DNA of 64,000 nt from Agrobacterium tumefaciens (GCF_005221325.1 NZ_CP039888.1:2493501-2557500), one strand, 5' to 3'. Counted from the first letter of the stretch, positions 9,514 to 20,300 are shown. Notes: generated by a model from the letters alone, not told the origin. Made by a program: numbers and translations.

Positions 9514-11280
9514 TTGACCTTGTTTCAGGTTTACACGCGCGCTCTGCGCTATCTGACCGTTCATAAATGGCGTGTGGCCGTTGTCGTCATCGCCAACGTC
9601 ATTCTTGCAGCGATCACCATCGCCGAACCCGTGCTGTTCGGCCGGATCATCGATGCCATTTCCTCCGGCACCAATGTCACGCCCATTCTCATACTGTGGG
9701 CGGGTTTCGGCGTCTTCAACACCGTCGCTTACGTTGCGGTGGCCCGCGAGGCAGACCGACTCGCGCATGGCCGCCGTGCCACGCTGCTGACGGAAGCCTT
9801 CGGGCGCATCATTTCGATGCCGCTGTCCTGGCACCATCTACGTGGCACATCCAATGCGCTGCACACGCTGCTGCGCGCCAGCGAGACGCTGTTCGGCCTT
9901 TGGCTGGAATTCATGCGCACGCATCTGGCCACCTTTGTGGCGCTGGTGCTGCTCATCCCGACAGCAATGGCCATGGATCTCCGCCTCAGCTTCGTTCTGA
10001 TCGGCCTCGGCATTGTCTACTGGTTCATCGGCAAGTGGGTGATGGGCCGCACTAAGGACGGCCAGGCTTCGGTCGAGGAACACTATCACAGCGTTTTTGC
10101 CCATGTCAGCGATTCCATCAGCAACGTGTCGGTGCTGCACAGCTACAACCGCATCGAGGCTGAAACGAAGGCGCTGAAATCCTTCACCGAAAAACTACTG
10201 AGCGCCCAATATCCGGTGCTTGACTGGTGGGCTTTCGCCAGCGCGCTGAACCGCACGGCCTCCACCGTTTCGATGATGATCATCCTCGTTATCGGCACCG
10301 TGCTCGTGAAGAACGGCGAATTGCGCGTGGGTGATGTCATCGCCTTCATCGGTTTCGCCAATCTCCTGATCGGCCGTCTGGACCAGATGCGCCAATTCGT
10401 GACGCAGATTTTCGAAGCCCGCGCCAAGCTCGAGGATTTCTTCGTGCTTGAGGATTCCGTCAAGGAACGGGAAGAGCCGGGCGATGCCCGCGAATTGGCG
10501 AATGTCTCCGGCACCGTGGAATTCCGCAACATCAATTTCGGTTTCGCCAACACCAAGCAGGGCGTTCACGACGTCTCGTTTACGGCCAAGGCCGGCGAGA
10601 CCATCGCGATCGTCGGACCGACCGGCGCCGGCAAGACCACGCTGATCAACCTTCTGCAGCGTGTCTACGACCCCGATTCCGGCCAGATTCTGATCGACGG
10701 CACCGATATTTCGACGGTGACGAAAAACTCTCTGCGCAATTCCATCGCGACAGTGTTCCAGGATGCAGGCCTGCTGAACCGCTCCATCCGCGAAAACATC
10801 CGCCTCGGCCGTGAATCGGCCACCGATGCGGAAGTGGTGGAAGCAGCAGCAGCAGCCGCGGCAACGGATTTCATCGACAGCCGCATCAACGGCTATCTGA
10901 CGCAGGTGGGCGAGCGCGGTAACCGCCTCTCCGGCGGCGAGCGCCAGCGTATCGCCATTGCCCGTGCGATCCTGAAAAACGCGCCCATTCTGGTTCTCGA
11001 CGAAGCGACCAGCGCGTTGGATGTCGAAACCGAAGCGCGTGTGAAGGCCGCCGTTGATGCGCTGAGAAAGAACCGCACGACCTTCATCATCGCTCACCGC
11101 CTTTCCACGGTCCGCGATGCCGATCTCGTCCTGTTCCTCGATCAGGGCCGGATCATCGAGAAGGGCACTTTTGATGAGCTGAGCCAGCGCGGCGGACGCT
11201 TCACCTCACTGCTGCGCACCAGCGGTCTGCTGACGGATGACGAAGGCCAGCAGCCCCGACCGAAGGCCATTGCCTCCTGA
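9514..11280 (+). CDS. chvA: Cyclic beta-1,2-glucan exporter, ABC transporter ChvA/NdvA
   Basis: A half-size ABC exporter of 588 residues that moves cyclic beta-1,2-glucan to the periplasm. The glucan is needed for osmotic adaptation, attachment and virulence. The N-terminal ~310 residues hold six membrane segments. The ATPase follows, with Walker A GPTGAGKT (368-375), signature LSGGE (472-476) and Walker B ILVLDEATSALD. Start at TTG 9514 gives MTLFQVYTRALRYLTVHKW, the known ChvA N-terminus and length; a TTG at 9484 would add 10 residues. It is convergent with chvB, the synthase for its substrate, and divergent from the LuxR-type gene. A hairpin terminator follows. Confidence 0.97.
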   Translation: MTLFQVYTRALRYLTVHKWRVAVVVIANVILAAITIAEPVLFGRIIDAISSGTNVTPILILWAGFGVFNTVAYVAVAREADRLAHGRRATLLTEAFGRIISMPLSWHHLRGTSNALHTLLRASETLFGLWLEFMRTHLATFVALVLLIPTAMAMDLRLSFVLIGLGIVYWFIGKWVMGRTKDGQASVEEHYHSVFAHVSDSISNVSVLHSYNRIEAETKALKSFTEKLLSAQYPVLDWWAFASALNRTASTVSMMIILVIGTVLVKNGELRVGDVIAFIGFANLLIGRLDQMRQFVTQIFEARAKLEDFFVLEDSVKEREEPGDARELANVSGTVEFRNINFGFANTKQGVHDVSFTAKAGETIAIVGPTGAGKTTLINLLQRVYDPDSGQILIDGTDISTVTKNSLRNSIATVFQDAGLLNRSIRENIRLGRESATDAEVVEAAAAAAATDFIDSRINGYLTQVGERGNRLSGGERQRIAIARAILKNAPILVLDEATSALDVETEARVKAAVDALRKNRTTFIIAHRLSTVRDADLVLFLDQGRIIEKGTFDELSQRGGRFTSLLRTSGLLTDDEGQQPRPKAIAS

Positions 11281-11303
11281 GGCCATAGCCGAGACAATAA
11301 AGC

Positions 11304-11334
11304 AAGGGCGGGCAACATTGTCCGCCCTTTTTCT
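11304..11334 (+). terminator. Rho-independent terminator of chvA
   Basis: AAGGGCGG (11304-11311) pairs with CCGCCCTT (11322-11329) around a 10-base loop, followed by a T-rich run. It lies 24 bases after the chvA stop. Confidence 0.85.
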
Positions 11335-11740
11335 TTGCCCGCTTTCCCTAGACCGGCGAAGCATGGATCGCCTATCGGAGAATTCCCGCCAAAAAGTTCG
11401 CCAGCCAAATCTGCCCGAAGGGAAGGACCTTCCCTAAGAAGGCAACAAAGCCTGCGGCGATCTCTGTGAAAGATGCACTGAACTGCAAAGCCCCCCTCCC
11501 CCACCCGCCGAGTTTACCGAGAAGCCACGGAGACCCCAGCGCTACGGTCGTTTTCTGAAACGGACCATACGTGCGCCGGCTTCCTGCCATGGAACATCTT
11601 TTGGGGAATGGCTCGCGCGCGACCGCTGTCTCTGCCCGAAGTGATTGACCATCATGACCTAACAATCCGGCCTCGCTGATCTTCAGCTGGTGATTTCGAA
11701 GGCGGTTGAGCATACCGAAGCCGAAGCAAAGGCTGCCCAC
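11335..11740. other. Unexplained 400-base gap between convergent chvA and chvB
   Basis: Two strong terminators border this stretch. I see no convincing gene. The longest leftward frame (11372-11740) has no family signature, and its low-complexity composition looks like chance. A near-perfect palindrome, AGGGAAGG-A-CCTTCCCT, lies at 11419-11435. No promoter could be assigned with confidence. Confidence 0.5.
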
Positions 11741-11781
11741 AAAAGATCAGGCCCCTGCGTCACCGCAGGGGCCTGATTTTA
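11741..11781 (-). terminator. Strong hairpin terminator of chvB
   Basis: A perfect 14-bp inverted repeat: ATCAGGCCCCTGCG (11746-11759) and its complement (11764-11777), with a 4-base loop. It has T tails on both strands (TTTT after the hairpin leftward, three further T's rightward). It lies 25 bases past the chvB stop. Confidence 0.85.
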
Positions 11782-11804
11782 AGGGCGAACATGGACATGC
11801 CGTC

Positions 11805-14800
11805 TCAGTCGAAAGGGATCACCCCATCACCGGCCGCCAGGTCATTGCCATCGACGGACACCGAGACGCCCGCTGTACCTGCCTTGCGGCTGACGACGAT
11901 GTCTCTTGCCTTGCCGTCGAGCGTGACCCTGATCGAGAAACCGTTCCAGTCTTCCGGTAGCGACGGCAAAATATGCAGCTTGCCGTCGGTACGGGTGATG
12001 CCGAGAATACCCTCGACAGCGGCACGGTAGAGCCAGCCGGCGGAGCCAGTGTACCAGCTCCAGCCGCCCCGGCCGGCATAGGCGCCTTCACCGTAAACAT
12101 CCGCGGTCACCACATAGGGTTCGACCCGATAGGTTTCCGACGATGCCGCATCGAGTGCGTGATTGACGGGGTTGAGAAGCTTGAAGCAATTCCAGGCCTC
12201 CTGTGCACGGCCCTGCTTGGCAAGCGCAAGAACCACCCAGGTCGCCGCATGGGTATATTGTCCGCCGTTTTCGCGCACACCCGGCGGATATCCCTTGATG
12301 TAGCCCGGATCATGCGGCGCACGCGAGAAGGGCGGGGTGAACAACCGGATGATGCCGGTCTTTTCATCGACCAGATGCTCCATGACGGCATCCATCGCCT
12401 GGCGTGAACGGCCTTCCTCACCCTCACCGGAGAGAACGCTCCAGCTCTGGCCGAGCGAATCGATCCGGCATTCCTCGCTTTCGGCAGAACCGAGCGGCGT
12501 GCCGTCATCGAAGTAACCGCGACGATAATAGCTGCCGTCCCAGCCGGCTGTTTCGAGAACATTGCGCAGCTTTTCGCGATGCGATGCCCACTTTCCGACC
12601 CGGTCGGTATCGCCGCGTTTCTCGGCGATCCCGATGAAATCGCGGAGCGCACCGGACAGGAACCAGCCAAGCCAGACGCTCGTGCCCTTGCCGCCGACGC
12701 CCACACGGTTCATGCCGTCGTTCCAGTCGCCGCCGAGGATGAGCGGCAGGCCGTTCTCCCCGGTTCGGTGAATGGCGAGATCGAGCGCCAGCGCCGCATG
12801 TTCGTAAAGCGTGGCAGATCTGTCACTCGTTTCCGGCTGGAAGAAAGCATCGTGCTGACCGGGCATCAATGCCGGCCCCTTGAGGAACGGAATGCTCTCG
12901 TCCAGGATGGCGGTGTCGCCCGTCGCCGAGACATATTGGTTGATCGCATAAGCGAGCCAGACCACGTCATCGGAGATCGTCGTGCGGACACCGGCCCCCG
13001 TCAGCGGCAGCCACCAGTGCTGCACGTCGCCTTCCGGGAACTGGCGGCCTGCCGCGCGCAGGATCTGCTTGCGGGCGAGATCCGGCTGGTAGAGCAGGAA
13101 GGCCAGCGTATCCTGCAACTGGTCACGGAAGCCGAAGGCGCCGCTCGACTGGTAAAAGGCGGTACGCGCCAGAATGCGGCAGGCCAGCGCCTGATAGGGC
13201 AGCCAGTTATTGACCATGTGGTTGAAGCCTGCATCGGGCGTGGAGACCTGCAGCTGGCCGGTGAAGCCGGTCCAGAATGCCTTGCTCGCGTCCAGTACCG
13301 TCTGGAAGTCCGCCTGGCGTGCATCTTTCACCAGCGCTTCAGCCTCTTCCGCATTGTCGGCATCGCCGAGAATGAAGGTCATGTGCCGTTCTTCGCCGGG
13401 CTTCAGGTGTATTTCCTGCATCAGTGCCGCGCAGGGATCACCATCGACCTCGGTGGTGCCGCTCAGCGCCGCACCTGATACGATGCCCTGCGGCGCCTGT
13501 GCCGAACCGAAGCGGCCGATAAATTCCCGGCGGCTGGTCGTGAAGCCGCTTGCCTCGCTGTCGAGTGTCAGGAACGAAGTGCGGGCGCTATAGTCGATGC
13601 TGTAGGGGTTCGACGCGAAGATCGCGTTGCTGCCCGCATCATGTCTGCTCAGGATGAACGGCGCGGATTTCTGACCGTTATTGCCGAGCACCCACTCCAC
13701 ATAGGCATAGACCTTCAGACGGCGGCTTTTCGAACCCTTGTTGCGCACGATGACCTGCGAGAACTTGACCGGTTTTTCACGGTCAACGGTCTGCGTCAGC
13801 TCGACTTCGAGCGTATCCGCCACGCCGGTCAGGATGGAATAACCGAGACCATGGCGGGTTTCGAACATGGCTTCGGGATCGCGCGACAGCGCGGCACAGG
13901 GCGTATAGAGCTTTCCTGTTTCCACATCGGCGACATAGAAGGCTTCACCCGGCCGGTTGATGACAGGGTCATTGGTCCAGGGCGTCAGCTGATAGTCGCG
14001 CGAATTGCGGCTCCAGCTGAACCCGGCACCTTCGGCCGAAATATGGAAGCCGAAATTCTCGTTCGAGATGACGTTGATCCACGGATGTGGCGTCGACTGG
14101 CCGCCATTGAGGCGCACCACATATTCCTGGCCGTTCTTGGCGAAGCCGCCAAAACCGTTCCAGAAATCGAGATCGCCCGCATCCTCGACCGGCTCCGCAA
14201 CCGGGAAGGTTGGCACGGGCAGACGCGCCTGCGCAGCATCAGACGCGCCGTCAGGACCGCGATTGGCCGCAAACAGCGAGACCGCGCGGTTGATCTGGTC
14301 GACGATCTTGCCGTTGCGCACATGCAGCACGACGCGGGAAGCGGCGAGAAGCGCGCTCCACGTCTCTTCGTCCATCAGGTCGCGGCGCACGGAGAAGACG
14401 TGCGGGCGACCGCCATCGGCAGGATTGATGCGGCGTTGCGTCTCGGAAATATGATCGAGCGCATGCTGCATGTCCTGTGCATAGGACGCAGCCCGTTCGT
14501 TGACGATGACGAGATCGAAGATCACGCCGCGCGAGCGCAGATATTCGTGGGCGCTCAGCGCCTCACGGGCAATATCCATGTCCATATCGTCGTTGATGCG
14601 CAGGCTGAAGATCGGGAAATCGCCCGAAATGGCAAGCGGCCATAGGGCGCGCTGCGAAGCGAGGCCCGTTTTCAGCGTTTCCGAATCCGCACGCAGATGC
14701 ATGTCGGGATAGGTCAGATAACGGCCGAGATGCTGGAAGGCGGCCGCCTGCTGCGAGGTGACGCCCACATGGCGCATCTGCACCTGCGTGCGTGTCCAGG

Positions 14801-17800
14801 CATGCACAAGTTCATGGGCGAAAGCATCCGGATGACGATAACGGTCAATCGCCTTATCGACTTCCTCGCGGCTTGGCGCGGCAATCGTCCAGAAAATCAC
14901 GCTGACCTTCTTGCCCGCCGGCACGCGCACGGTGCGACGCAGCGACAGGATCGGATCGAGCGTGAAGCCATCGCTGCTGGAAAGCGTCGCACCGGCATCG
15001 AATGCCGCCGCTTCGCGCAACGACCGGCCGCGACCGATGAACTTGGCGCGATCAGTCTCAAATTCCGTCGGGCGCGACGGGCCGGCATTGTCGGCGGCGA
15101 GATGCGCGATGATAGTGCCGGGTTCATTCGGGCTGCGGCGGTTGCGCCAGGCGCGGATGACATCCCCACGCCGACCGATCTCCGTCTGCACGAACATGCG
15201 CGAAAACAGCGGATGGGCGTTGTCGTCATCCTCGGAGGCGATGACCGGCTCCATATAGGAGGTCACTTCAATGTAGCGATCCTCGGAACCGACATTCAGC
15301 AGGGTGATACGGCGGCCTTCGGCATCATGCTCGGTGGCGACGATGCATTCGACAACACTCTGCAGATCGCCTATTGTCTTGTGAAACTCGGCTTTGTCAT
15401 CGGTGAAGATCGTCTTGGTCTTTTCACCCTCGATGACACGCGGCTCAGCCGTCGCACTCCACCATTGTCCATTGGTGGTGTCGCGCAGGAAGATGAAGGT
15501 GCCCCACCGATCATCGGTCGGATCCGCCTTCCAGCGAGAAATCGCCTGTCCGTTCCACTTCGAATAACCCGCCCCCGTCGAGGTGAGCATCGTCGAATAA
15601 TGGCCGTTCGAGAGGAACACCACTTCGCGGTCGCGCGCCGCCGGATCGGCGATGGAGCGTACTTCCGCACGCAACAGGTCGGCCTGTTCCTTGCCGGGGG
15701 TTTCCGGCTCGTATTTGGCGCTCATGACCGGCACTTCGCGCGGCGCCTTTTCCTGCAGCAGCAGTTCGGCCGCCTCGATCACCGGATCGGAATGGAAGAG
15801 TTCGCGCAGCACGCCATCGAAGGCGACGTTGGCAACGGCCGCAATCGACATGCCGTGGTGGTGCGCATAATAGTTGTAGACCACCGCGCAGACCTTGCCG
15901 TCAGGCACACGCGTCGGCGTGAAGTCCACCGCATCGTGGAAACCATACTGGCCAAGCGCACCAAGCTTGCGCAGCTTGTCGAGGTTCTCAAGCGCGCCAT
16001 CAGGATCATACTGGCTGGCGAGAATAGACGCGTAGGGCGCGATCACCGCATTCTGGCCAAGGCCGCGCTTGAGGCCAAGGGTCGGCACACCGAAGTTGGT
16101 GTACTGGTAATTCATGTTGTGATCGCGGGCGTTGAACGCCGCTTCGGAAATGCCCCATGGCGTGCCGAGACGACGGCCATGGTTCATCTGTTCCTTGACG
16201 ATCAGATTGTTGGTCTGGTTGAGAATACCACCCTGACGCTCCTGCATGACGAGCGGCGGCATCAGATATTCGAACATCGAGCCCGACCAGGAGACCAGCG
16301 CGCCCTGCGCGCCGATCGGCACGACCTGGCGGCCGAGACGGTACCAGTGCTCGGTCGGCAAATCGCCCTTGGCGATGGCAAACAAGCTGGTCAGGCGGCA
16401 TTCGGAGGCCAAAAGGTCATAGCAGGCCTCGTCCAGCTCCTTGCTTTCGACACGATAGCCGATCGAAAGAAGACGACGATCCTTGCGGTAAAGGAAGGTG
16501 AAGTCCATCGAGAAGGCGAGGTTGCGGCTGCGGTCGCGCAGCGATGCGAGACGCTGGCGCAGCGGCTCCATATTGGTGAGGTCGATGGCGCTGTCGGAAA
16601 TATGCGCTTCGCAGGATTCCACCAGCAATTGCGCCCAGCGGGTCACTTCCGCGCTCTGCGCGGACTTCACCTCATGATCGACATTGGTCGCGAGTTTCTG
16701 GATATCGCGTGCCAGAACCGCAAGATTGATGACGCGGATCGAGGCGAATTCATGCTCGCGCTTGACGGAGGCGAGCGCATTGGAGAAGCCGATGATACGC
16801 TCTTCGAGACGGCGATGCAGCGGACGCAGGGTCTTGCGGTTGTCGGGGAGGGTCTTCAGCGTTTCGCGCAGAATGCCGGCGACATCACCAATACCATCCA
16901 GATTGCCCTGAAGATGGGCCGAGGGTGCTTCCGCCCAGTCACGGCAGGCAGATGAAACCGCAATCAGGTGGCCGGCGAGGTTGCCGCTGTCCACCGCCGA
17001 AACATAACGCGGTCCCAGCGTCTGCAAGGTGTCGGTGTGATACCAGTTGTAGAGATGGCCGCGATGCTTCTCCATCTTCTCGACGGTCTGGATCGTGTTT
17101 TCGATCCGCTCCAGCGTATCGGCAAAGCTGATCCAGCCGAACTGGCGCGCCGAAATGATGGAAAGCAGATAAACGCCGATATTGGTGGGCGAGGTGCGCG
17201 AAGCAACGATCGGCTCCGGCGTTTCCTGGAAATTGTCCGGTGGCAGGTGGTTTTCCTGCGGCGTTACGAAAGCCTCGTAATAACGCCAGGTGCGGCGGGC
17301 GATCTTGCGCAGTTCGAAGGAAACGTGTTCGGAAACGAACAGCCGGTCTTCGGTTTCAGCCGACTGGCTGACATACCAGGCAACGGCGGGAGACAGAACC
17401 CAGAGCAGCGTGAAGGGAATGCCGATCAGGAAGGCATTGTCGCCCGGCAGCGCTGCAAACAGAAGGCCGAGCATCGCCACGACGGGCGCATGCCACATCT
17501 GGCGATAATAGTCGATGATGCTGCCCTGCGCACTGGACTGCATGCTGGCGGCCGTGCGCCATTCCAGCATCAGCTTGTGGCTGACGAGCAGGCGATAAAG
17601 CGAACGGACAATCGCATCCGTCATCATGCAGGCGGCATCGGCGATGAAGACGATACGCAGCGCAACCTGCGCATTGGTGGCGCGGATTTCCGACCAGATG
17701 GTGTGGAAATGCGCCTGCGGCACGATGTCGGTGGAACGCGGCACGAGGCCGGAAAGCAGCGAAAGCGTGGGCGCGACGAACAGCGAGAAGATCAGCAGAA

Positions 17801-20300
17801 TCTGCCAGATCAGCGCGCCGAGCGGATCCATGAAATACCAGCCGAGGATCGAGGCGAAGAACCAGGCGATCGGCGTCAGCGAGCGACGCAGATTGTCGAC
17901 CATCTTCCAGCGGCCGATGGCGGTAACGCCACGGGCACGGTCAAGTATGAAGGGAAGCAGCTGCCAGTCACCACGGGCCCAGCGATGCTGGCGCGAGACT
18001 TCCACCTCGTAGCGGGTCGGGAAATCCTCGACGAGTTCCACATCGGTCACCAGCGCGCAGCGCGCGAAGGAGCCTTCGAGCAGATCGTGGCTGAGGATGG
18101 AGTTCTCTTCGATCCGGCCCTTCAGCGCCGCTTCGAAGGCATCCACGTCGTAAAGACCCTTGCCGGTGAAGGTGCCTTCGGAGGTCAGGTCCTGATAGAC
18201 ATCGGACACGGTAAAGACATAGGGATCGATGCCGCGATTGATCGAGAAGACGCGCTGGAAGACGGAGGCGTCCTTGCCGGTCGTCAGCGAAGGCGTAACA
18301 CGCGGCTGCAACAGGCCGTAACCTTCCACGACGCGACCAGATTCTGGATCGATCTTGGGGCGGTTGATCGGGTGGTGCATCTTGCCGACGAGCTTGGTGA
18401 CCGCGTCGCGCATCAGGCGCGTATCGGCATCGAGCGTCATGACATATTTGACATCGGCCGGCACGATATTCGCACCGCCAAGGAAGGTCGTATCCTTGTC
18501 GCCGCGCAGCAGCATGTTCAACTCATGCAGCTTGCCGCGCTTGCGCTCCCAGCCCATCCAGCAGCCTTCGGCCGAATTATAGATGCGGCGGCGATGCAGC
18601 AGGTAAAAACGTGTCTTGCCGTCAAACGCATAACGGCTGTTCAGCGCCGCAAGCTCGCGCTTGGCATAGTCGAGAATCTCGATGTCATCATCGGACTGCT
18701 CATATTGCGCATCACGCCAGTCGCTCACCAACGAGAAATAGATTTCGCCATGCGGATTGGCGAGATAATGCACCTCGATATTGCGCATCATCTCGTCGAC
18801 GCTGTCGCGGCTGGTCAGCATGCAGGGCACGGCAAGCAATGTGCGGGCATCCTCCGGAATGCCGTTCTTGAATTCGTATCCGACGAGCCGGAACGGCTTC
18901 ACGAAGAAGGTGACGAGGGTGTTGAAGAGGCCGGTAGCACCTTCGGATGCCGGCAATGCGAACATCAGCAGGAAGGCGGTGACGACATACCAGGGCATGC
19001 CCGCTTTTGCCAGGAACCAGCCGACCGCAAGCATGGCGACCGCCGTGATGAGAAGCACCGGCGCGGCGATGGCGAGCCAATTGAACTTGCGCATCGAGCG
19101 GACGATGTGTTGCGACGCGAGCGGCCGATACCCCAGCGCCTTTTCAAGCTCGAACCGGCGCTGACCGACGAGCACCGAACCGACATTGACGCGATGGTTT
19201 TCGTCAGCGCCTGCAGGCAGATCGGAGCGCGCCATTTCGACGGCGGCACGCGCAACCTCCACTTCGGTCTTGGGTGAGCGGCGCGCCAGAAGCTCGATCG
19301 TGTTACGATAGGTGTTGCGCGAACCGAAATCGAGAATCTCGTAGTCGGTCTCCTCGCGCAAGACCTTGTCGATATGGCTGACTTCCTCGAACCAAACCGA
19401 CCATTCGGTATCGTCGATTTCCCGCAGGCTCTTGACGATATTGCCCATTGTCACATTGCCGGACGCCAGCCGGTTATGTTCCGACATCATGACGTTTTCG
19501 GCATCCGTGCCGGCGGCATGCAGGCGCTCTTCTAGCCAGGCAACGGCGAAGCCCGATGTCTGCGAACCGTTGCGCAGGCGATAAAGGAACTGCGTCGCAA
19601 AGGTCGGATCATCAACCAGCGAATCCACCTGCTTCAGAAGCGCCGCAGACGCTTCGGCGTCGTTCAGCCGGATGATCTCGTCAACGACTTCGTTCGCTTT
19701 CTGGCGCATGCGACGCGAGCGCTCCACACGGATGGAGATGCGGCGGAGATTTTCGATGAGGACGAAACGGATGATCGACGGCAGCGCCCACAATTCGCCG
19801 ATCTGCAGCGTCTTCGACGTCTGGTAGCCATCCACCAGGGCTGTCATGTTCTCACGCGAAACCGTGCTGTGCGTGTAGGCAACATAAAGCCAGCCGAGCG
19901 CCATGACCCGCGGGATCGTCACACCGCCCACCGTCATCGTCGGCAGCTGGCGATAGAATTTGCGCGGAAAATCGCGGCGCACTTCCTGGATCGCCTCTTC
20001 GATGACGTAATGGTTGTCGAGCAGCCATTCCGCCGCCGGCGTGATCGTCGCGCCATTTTCCGCATCGACGGCCGTCGTGCGGTAGACCCGCAGGATTTCC
20101 TTTTCGTTCTCGCGGTGACGCTCGAAGAAATCGAATTCCATGAAGCCGGGAAGACTGTCGGCACCGTCGCGGGAAAGCGCGGCGCCGGCATCATGCAGTT
20201 CCTCGATCGTCATATAGGACGCGCGGATCGAATCGTTGTGATCGATCTGCTTCGTCTCGGAATCACGGGCGGCGGCGGTCGGGGTGATATGAAATGACAT
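11805..20300 (-). CDS. chvB: Cyclic beta-1,2-glucan synthase ChvB/NdvB
   Basis: A 2831-residue inner-membrane enzyme that primes, elongates, sizes and cyclises beta-1,2-glucan from UDP-glucose. Residues about 1-400 are a cytoplasmic N-terminal region. Membrane segments follow near 410-470. The glycosyltransferase domain has TLDADTRL with the DAD triplet at 624-626 and a later RHRWARGDWQ-type segment. More membrane segments lie around 830-1000. The C-terminal part is a glycoside-phosphorylase-like (GH94-type) domain with DWNDGMN (Asp2525), linked in the family to chain-length control. Length equals the known Agrobacterium enzyme, so the gene looks intact. It is convergent with chvA, which exports the product. 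Confidence 0.97.
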   Translation of the reverse strand: MSFHITPTAAARDSETKQIDHNDSIRASYMTIEELHDAGAALSRDGADSLPGFMEFDFFERHRENEKEILRVYRTTAVDAENGATITPAAEWLLDNHYVIEEAIQEVRRDFPRKFYRQLPTMTVGGVTIPRVMALGWLYVAYTHSTVSRENMTALVDGYQTSKTLQIGELWALPSIIRFVLIENLRRISIRVERSRRMRQKANEVVDEIIRLNDAEASAALLKQVDSLVDDPTFATQFLYRLRNGSQTSGFAVAWLEERLHAAGTDAENVMMSEHNRLASGNVTMGNIVKSLREIDDTEWSVWFEEVSHIDKVLREETDYEILDFGSRNTYRNTIELLARRSPKTEVEVARAAVEMARSDLPAGADENHRVNVGSVLVGQRRFELEKALGYRPLASQHIVRSMRKFNWLAIAAPVLLITAVAMLAVGWFLAKAGMPWYVVTAFLLMFALPASEGATGLFNTLVTFFVKPFRLVGYEFKNGIPEDARTLLAVPCMLTSRDSVDEMMRNIEVHYLANPHGEIYFSLVSDWRDAQYEQSDDDIEILDYAKRELAALNSRYAFDGKTRFYLLHRRRIYNSAEGCWMGWERKRGKLHELNMLLRGDKDTTFLGGANIVPADVKYVMTLDADTRLMRDAVTKLVGKMHHPINRPKIDPESGRVVEGYGLLQPRVTPSLTTGKDASVFQRVFSINRGIDPYVFTVSDVYQDLTSEGTFTGKGLYDVDAFEAALKGRIEENSILSHDLLEGSFARCALVTDVELVEDFPTRYEVEVSRQHRWARGDWQLLPFILDRARGVTAIGRWKMVDNLRRSLTPIAWFFASILGWYFMDPLGALIWQILLIFSLFVAPTLSLLSGLVPRSTDIVPQAHFHTIWSEIRATNAQVALRIVFIADAACMMTDAIVRSLYRLLVSHKLMLEWRTAASMQSSAQGSIIDYYRQMWHAPVVAMLGLLFAALPGDNAFLIGIPFTLLWVLSPAVAWYVSQSAETEDRLFVSEHVSFELRKIARRTWRYYEAFVTPQENHLPPDNFQETPEPIVASRTSPTNIGVYLLSIISARQFGWISFADTLERIENTIQTVEKMEKHRGHLYNWYHTDTLQTLGPRYVSAVDSGNLAGHLIAVSSACRDWAEAPSAHLQGNLDGIGDVAGILRETLKTLPDNRKTLRPLHRRLEERIIGFSNALASVKREHEFASIRVINLAVLARDIQKLATNVDHEVKSAQSAEVTRWAQLLVESCEAHISDSAIDLTNMEPLRQRLASLRDRSRNLAFSMDFTFLYRKDRRLLSIGYRVESKELDEACYDLLASECRLTSLFAIAKGDLPTEHWYRLGRQVVPIGAQGALVSWSGSMFEYLMPPLVMQERQGGILNQTNNLIVKEQMNHGRRLGTPWGISEAAFNARDHNMNYQYTNFGVPTLGLKRGLGQNAVIAPYASILASQYDPDGALENLDKLRKLGALGQYGFHDAVDFTPTRVPDGKVCAVVYNYYAHHHGMSIAAVANVAFDGVLRELFHSDPVIEAAELLLQEKAPREVPVMSAKYEPETPGKEQADLLRAEVRSIADPAARDREVVFLSNGHYSTMLTSTGAGYSKWNGQAISRWKADPTDDRWGTFIFLRDTTNGQWWSATAEPRVIEGEKTKTIFTDDKAEFHKTIGDLQSVVECIVATEHDAEGRRITLLNVGSEDRYIEVTSYMEPVIASEDDDNAHPLFSRMFVQTEIGRRGDVIRAWRNRRSPNEPGTIIAHLAADNAGPSRPTEFETDRAKFIGRGRSLREAAAFDAGATLSSSDGFTLDPILSLRRTVRVPAGKKVSVIFWTIAAPSREEVDKAIDRYRHPDAFAHELVHAWTRTQVQMRHVGVTSQQAAAFQHLGRYLTYPDMHLRADSETLKTGLASQRALWPLAISGDFPIFSLRINDDMDMDIAREALSAHEYLRSRGVIFDLVIVNERAASYAQDMQHALDHISETQRRINPADGGRPHVFSVRRDLMDEETWSALLAASRVVLHVRNGKIVDQINRAVSLFAANRGPDGASDAAQARLPVPTFPVAEPVEDAGDLDFWNGFGGFAKNGQEYVVRLNGGQSTPHPWINVISNENFGFHISAEGAGFSWSRNSRDYQLTPWTNDPVINRPGEAFYVADVETGKLYTPCAALSRDPEAMFETRHGLGYSILTGVADTLEVELTQTVDREKPVKFSQVIVRNKGSKSRRLKVYAYVEWVLGNNGQKSAPFILSRHDAGSNAIFASNPYSIDYSARTSFLTLDSEASGFTTSRREFIGRFGSAQAPQGIVSGAALSGTTEVDGDPCAALMQEIHLKPGEERHMTFILGDADNAEEAEALVKDARQADFQTVLDASKAFWTGFTGQLQVSTPDAGFNHMVNNWLPYQALACRILARTAFYQSSGAFGFRDQLQDTLAFLLYQPDLARKQILRAAGRQFPEGDVQHWWLPLTGAGVRTTISDDVVWLAYAINQYVSATGDTAILDESIPFLKGPALMPGQHDAFFQPETSDRSATLYEHAALALDLAIHRTGENGLPLILGGDWNDGMNRVGVGGKGTSVWLGWFLSGALRDFIGIAEKRGDTDRVGKWASHREKLRNVLETAGWDGSYYRRGYFDDGTPLGSAESEECRIDSLGQSWSVLSGEGEEGRSRQAMDAVMEHLVDEKTGIIRLFTPPFSRAPHDPGYIKGYPPGVRENGGQYTHAATWVVLALAKQGRAQEAWNCFKLLNPVNHALDAASSETYRVEPYVVTADVYGEGAYAGRGGWSWYTGSAGWLYRAAVEGILGITRTDGKLHILPSLPEDWNGFSIRVTLDGKARDIVVSRKAGTAGVSVSVDGNDLAAGDGVIPFD

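Noticed and set aside
11372..11740. Possible 122-residue leftward gene in the chvA-chvB gap
   Set aside because: No ribosome site worth the name, no family, and it runs through the palindrome; treated as chance.
14697..16955. Long rightward frame of about 750 codons inside chvB, and another at 16968-19277
   Set aside because: Both are antisense to chvB, have no family features, and show the Arg/His/Gly-rich composition of a shadow frame in high-GC DNA.
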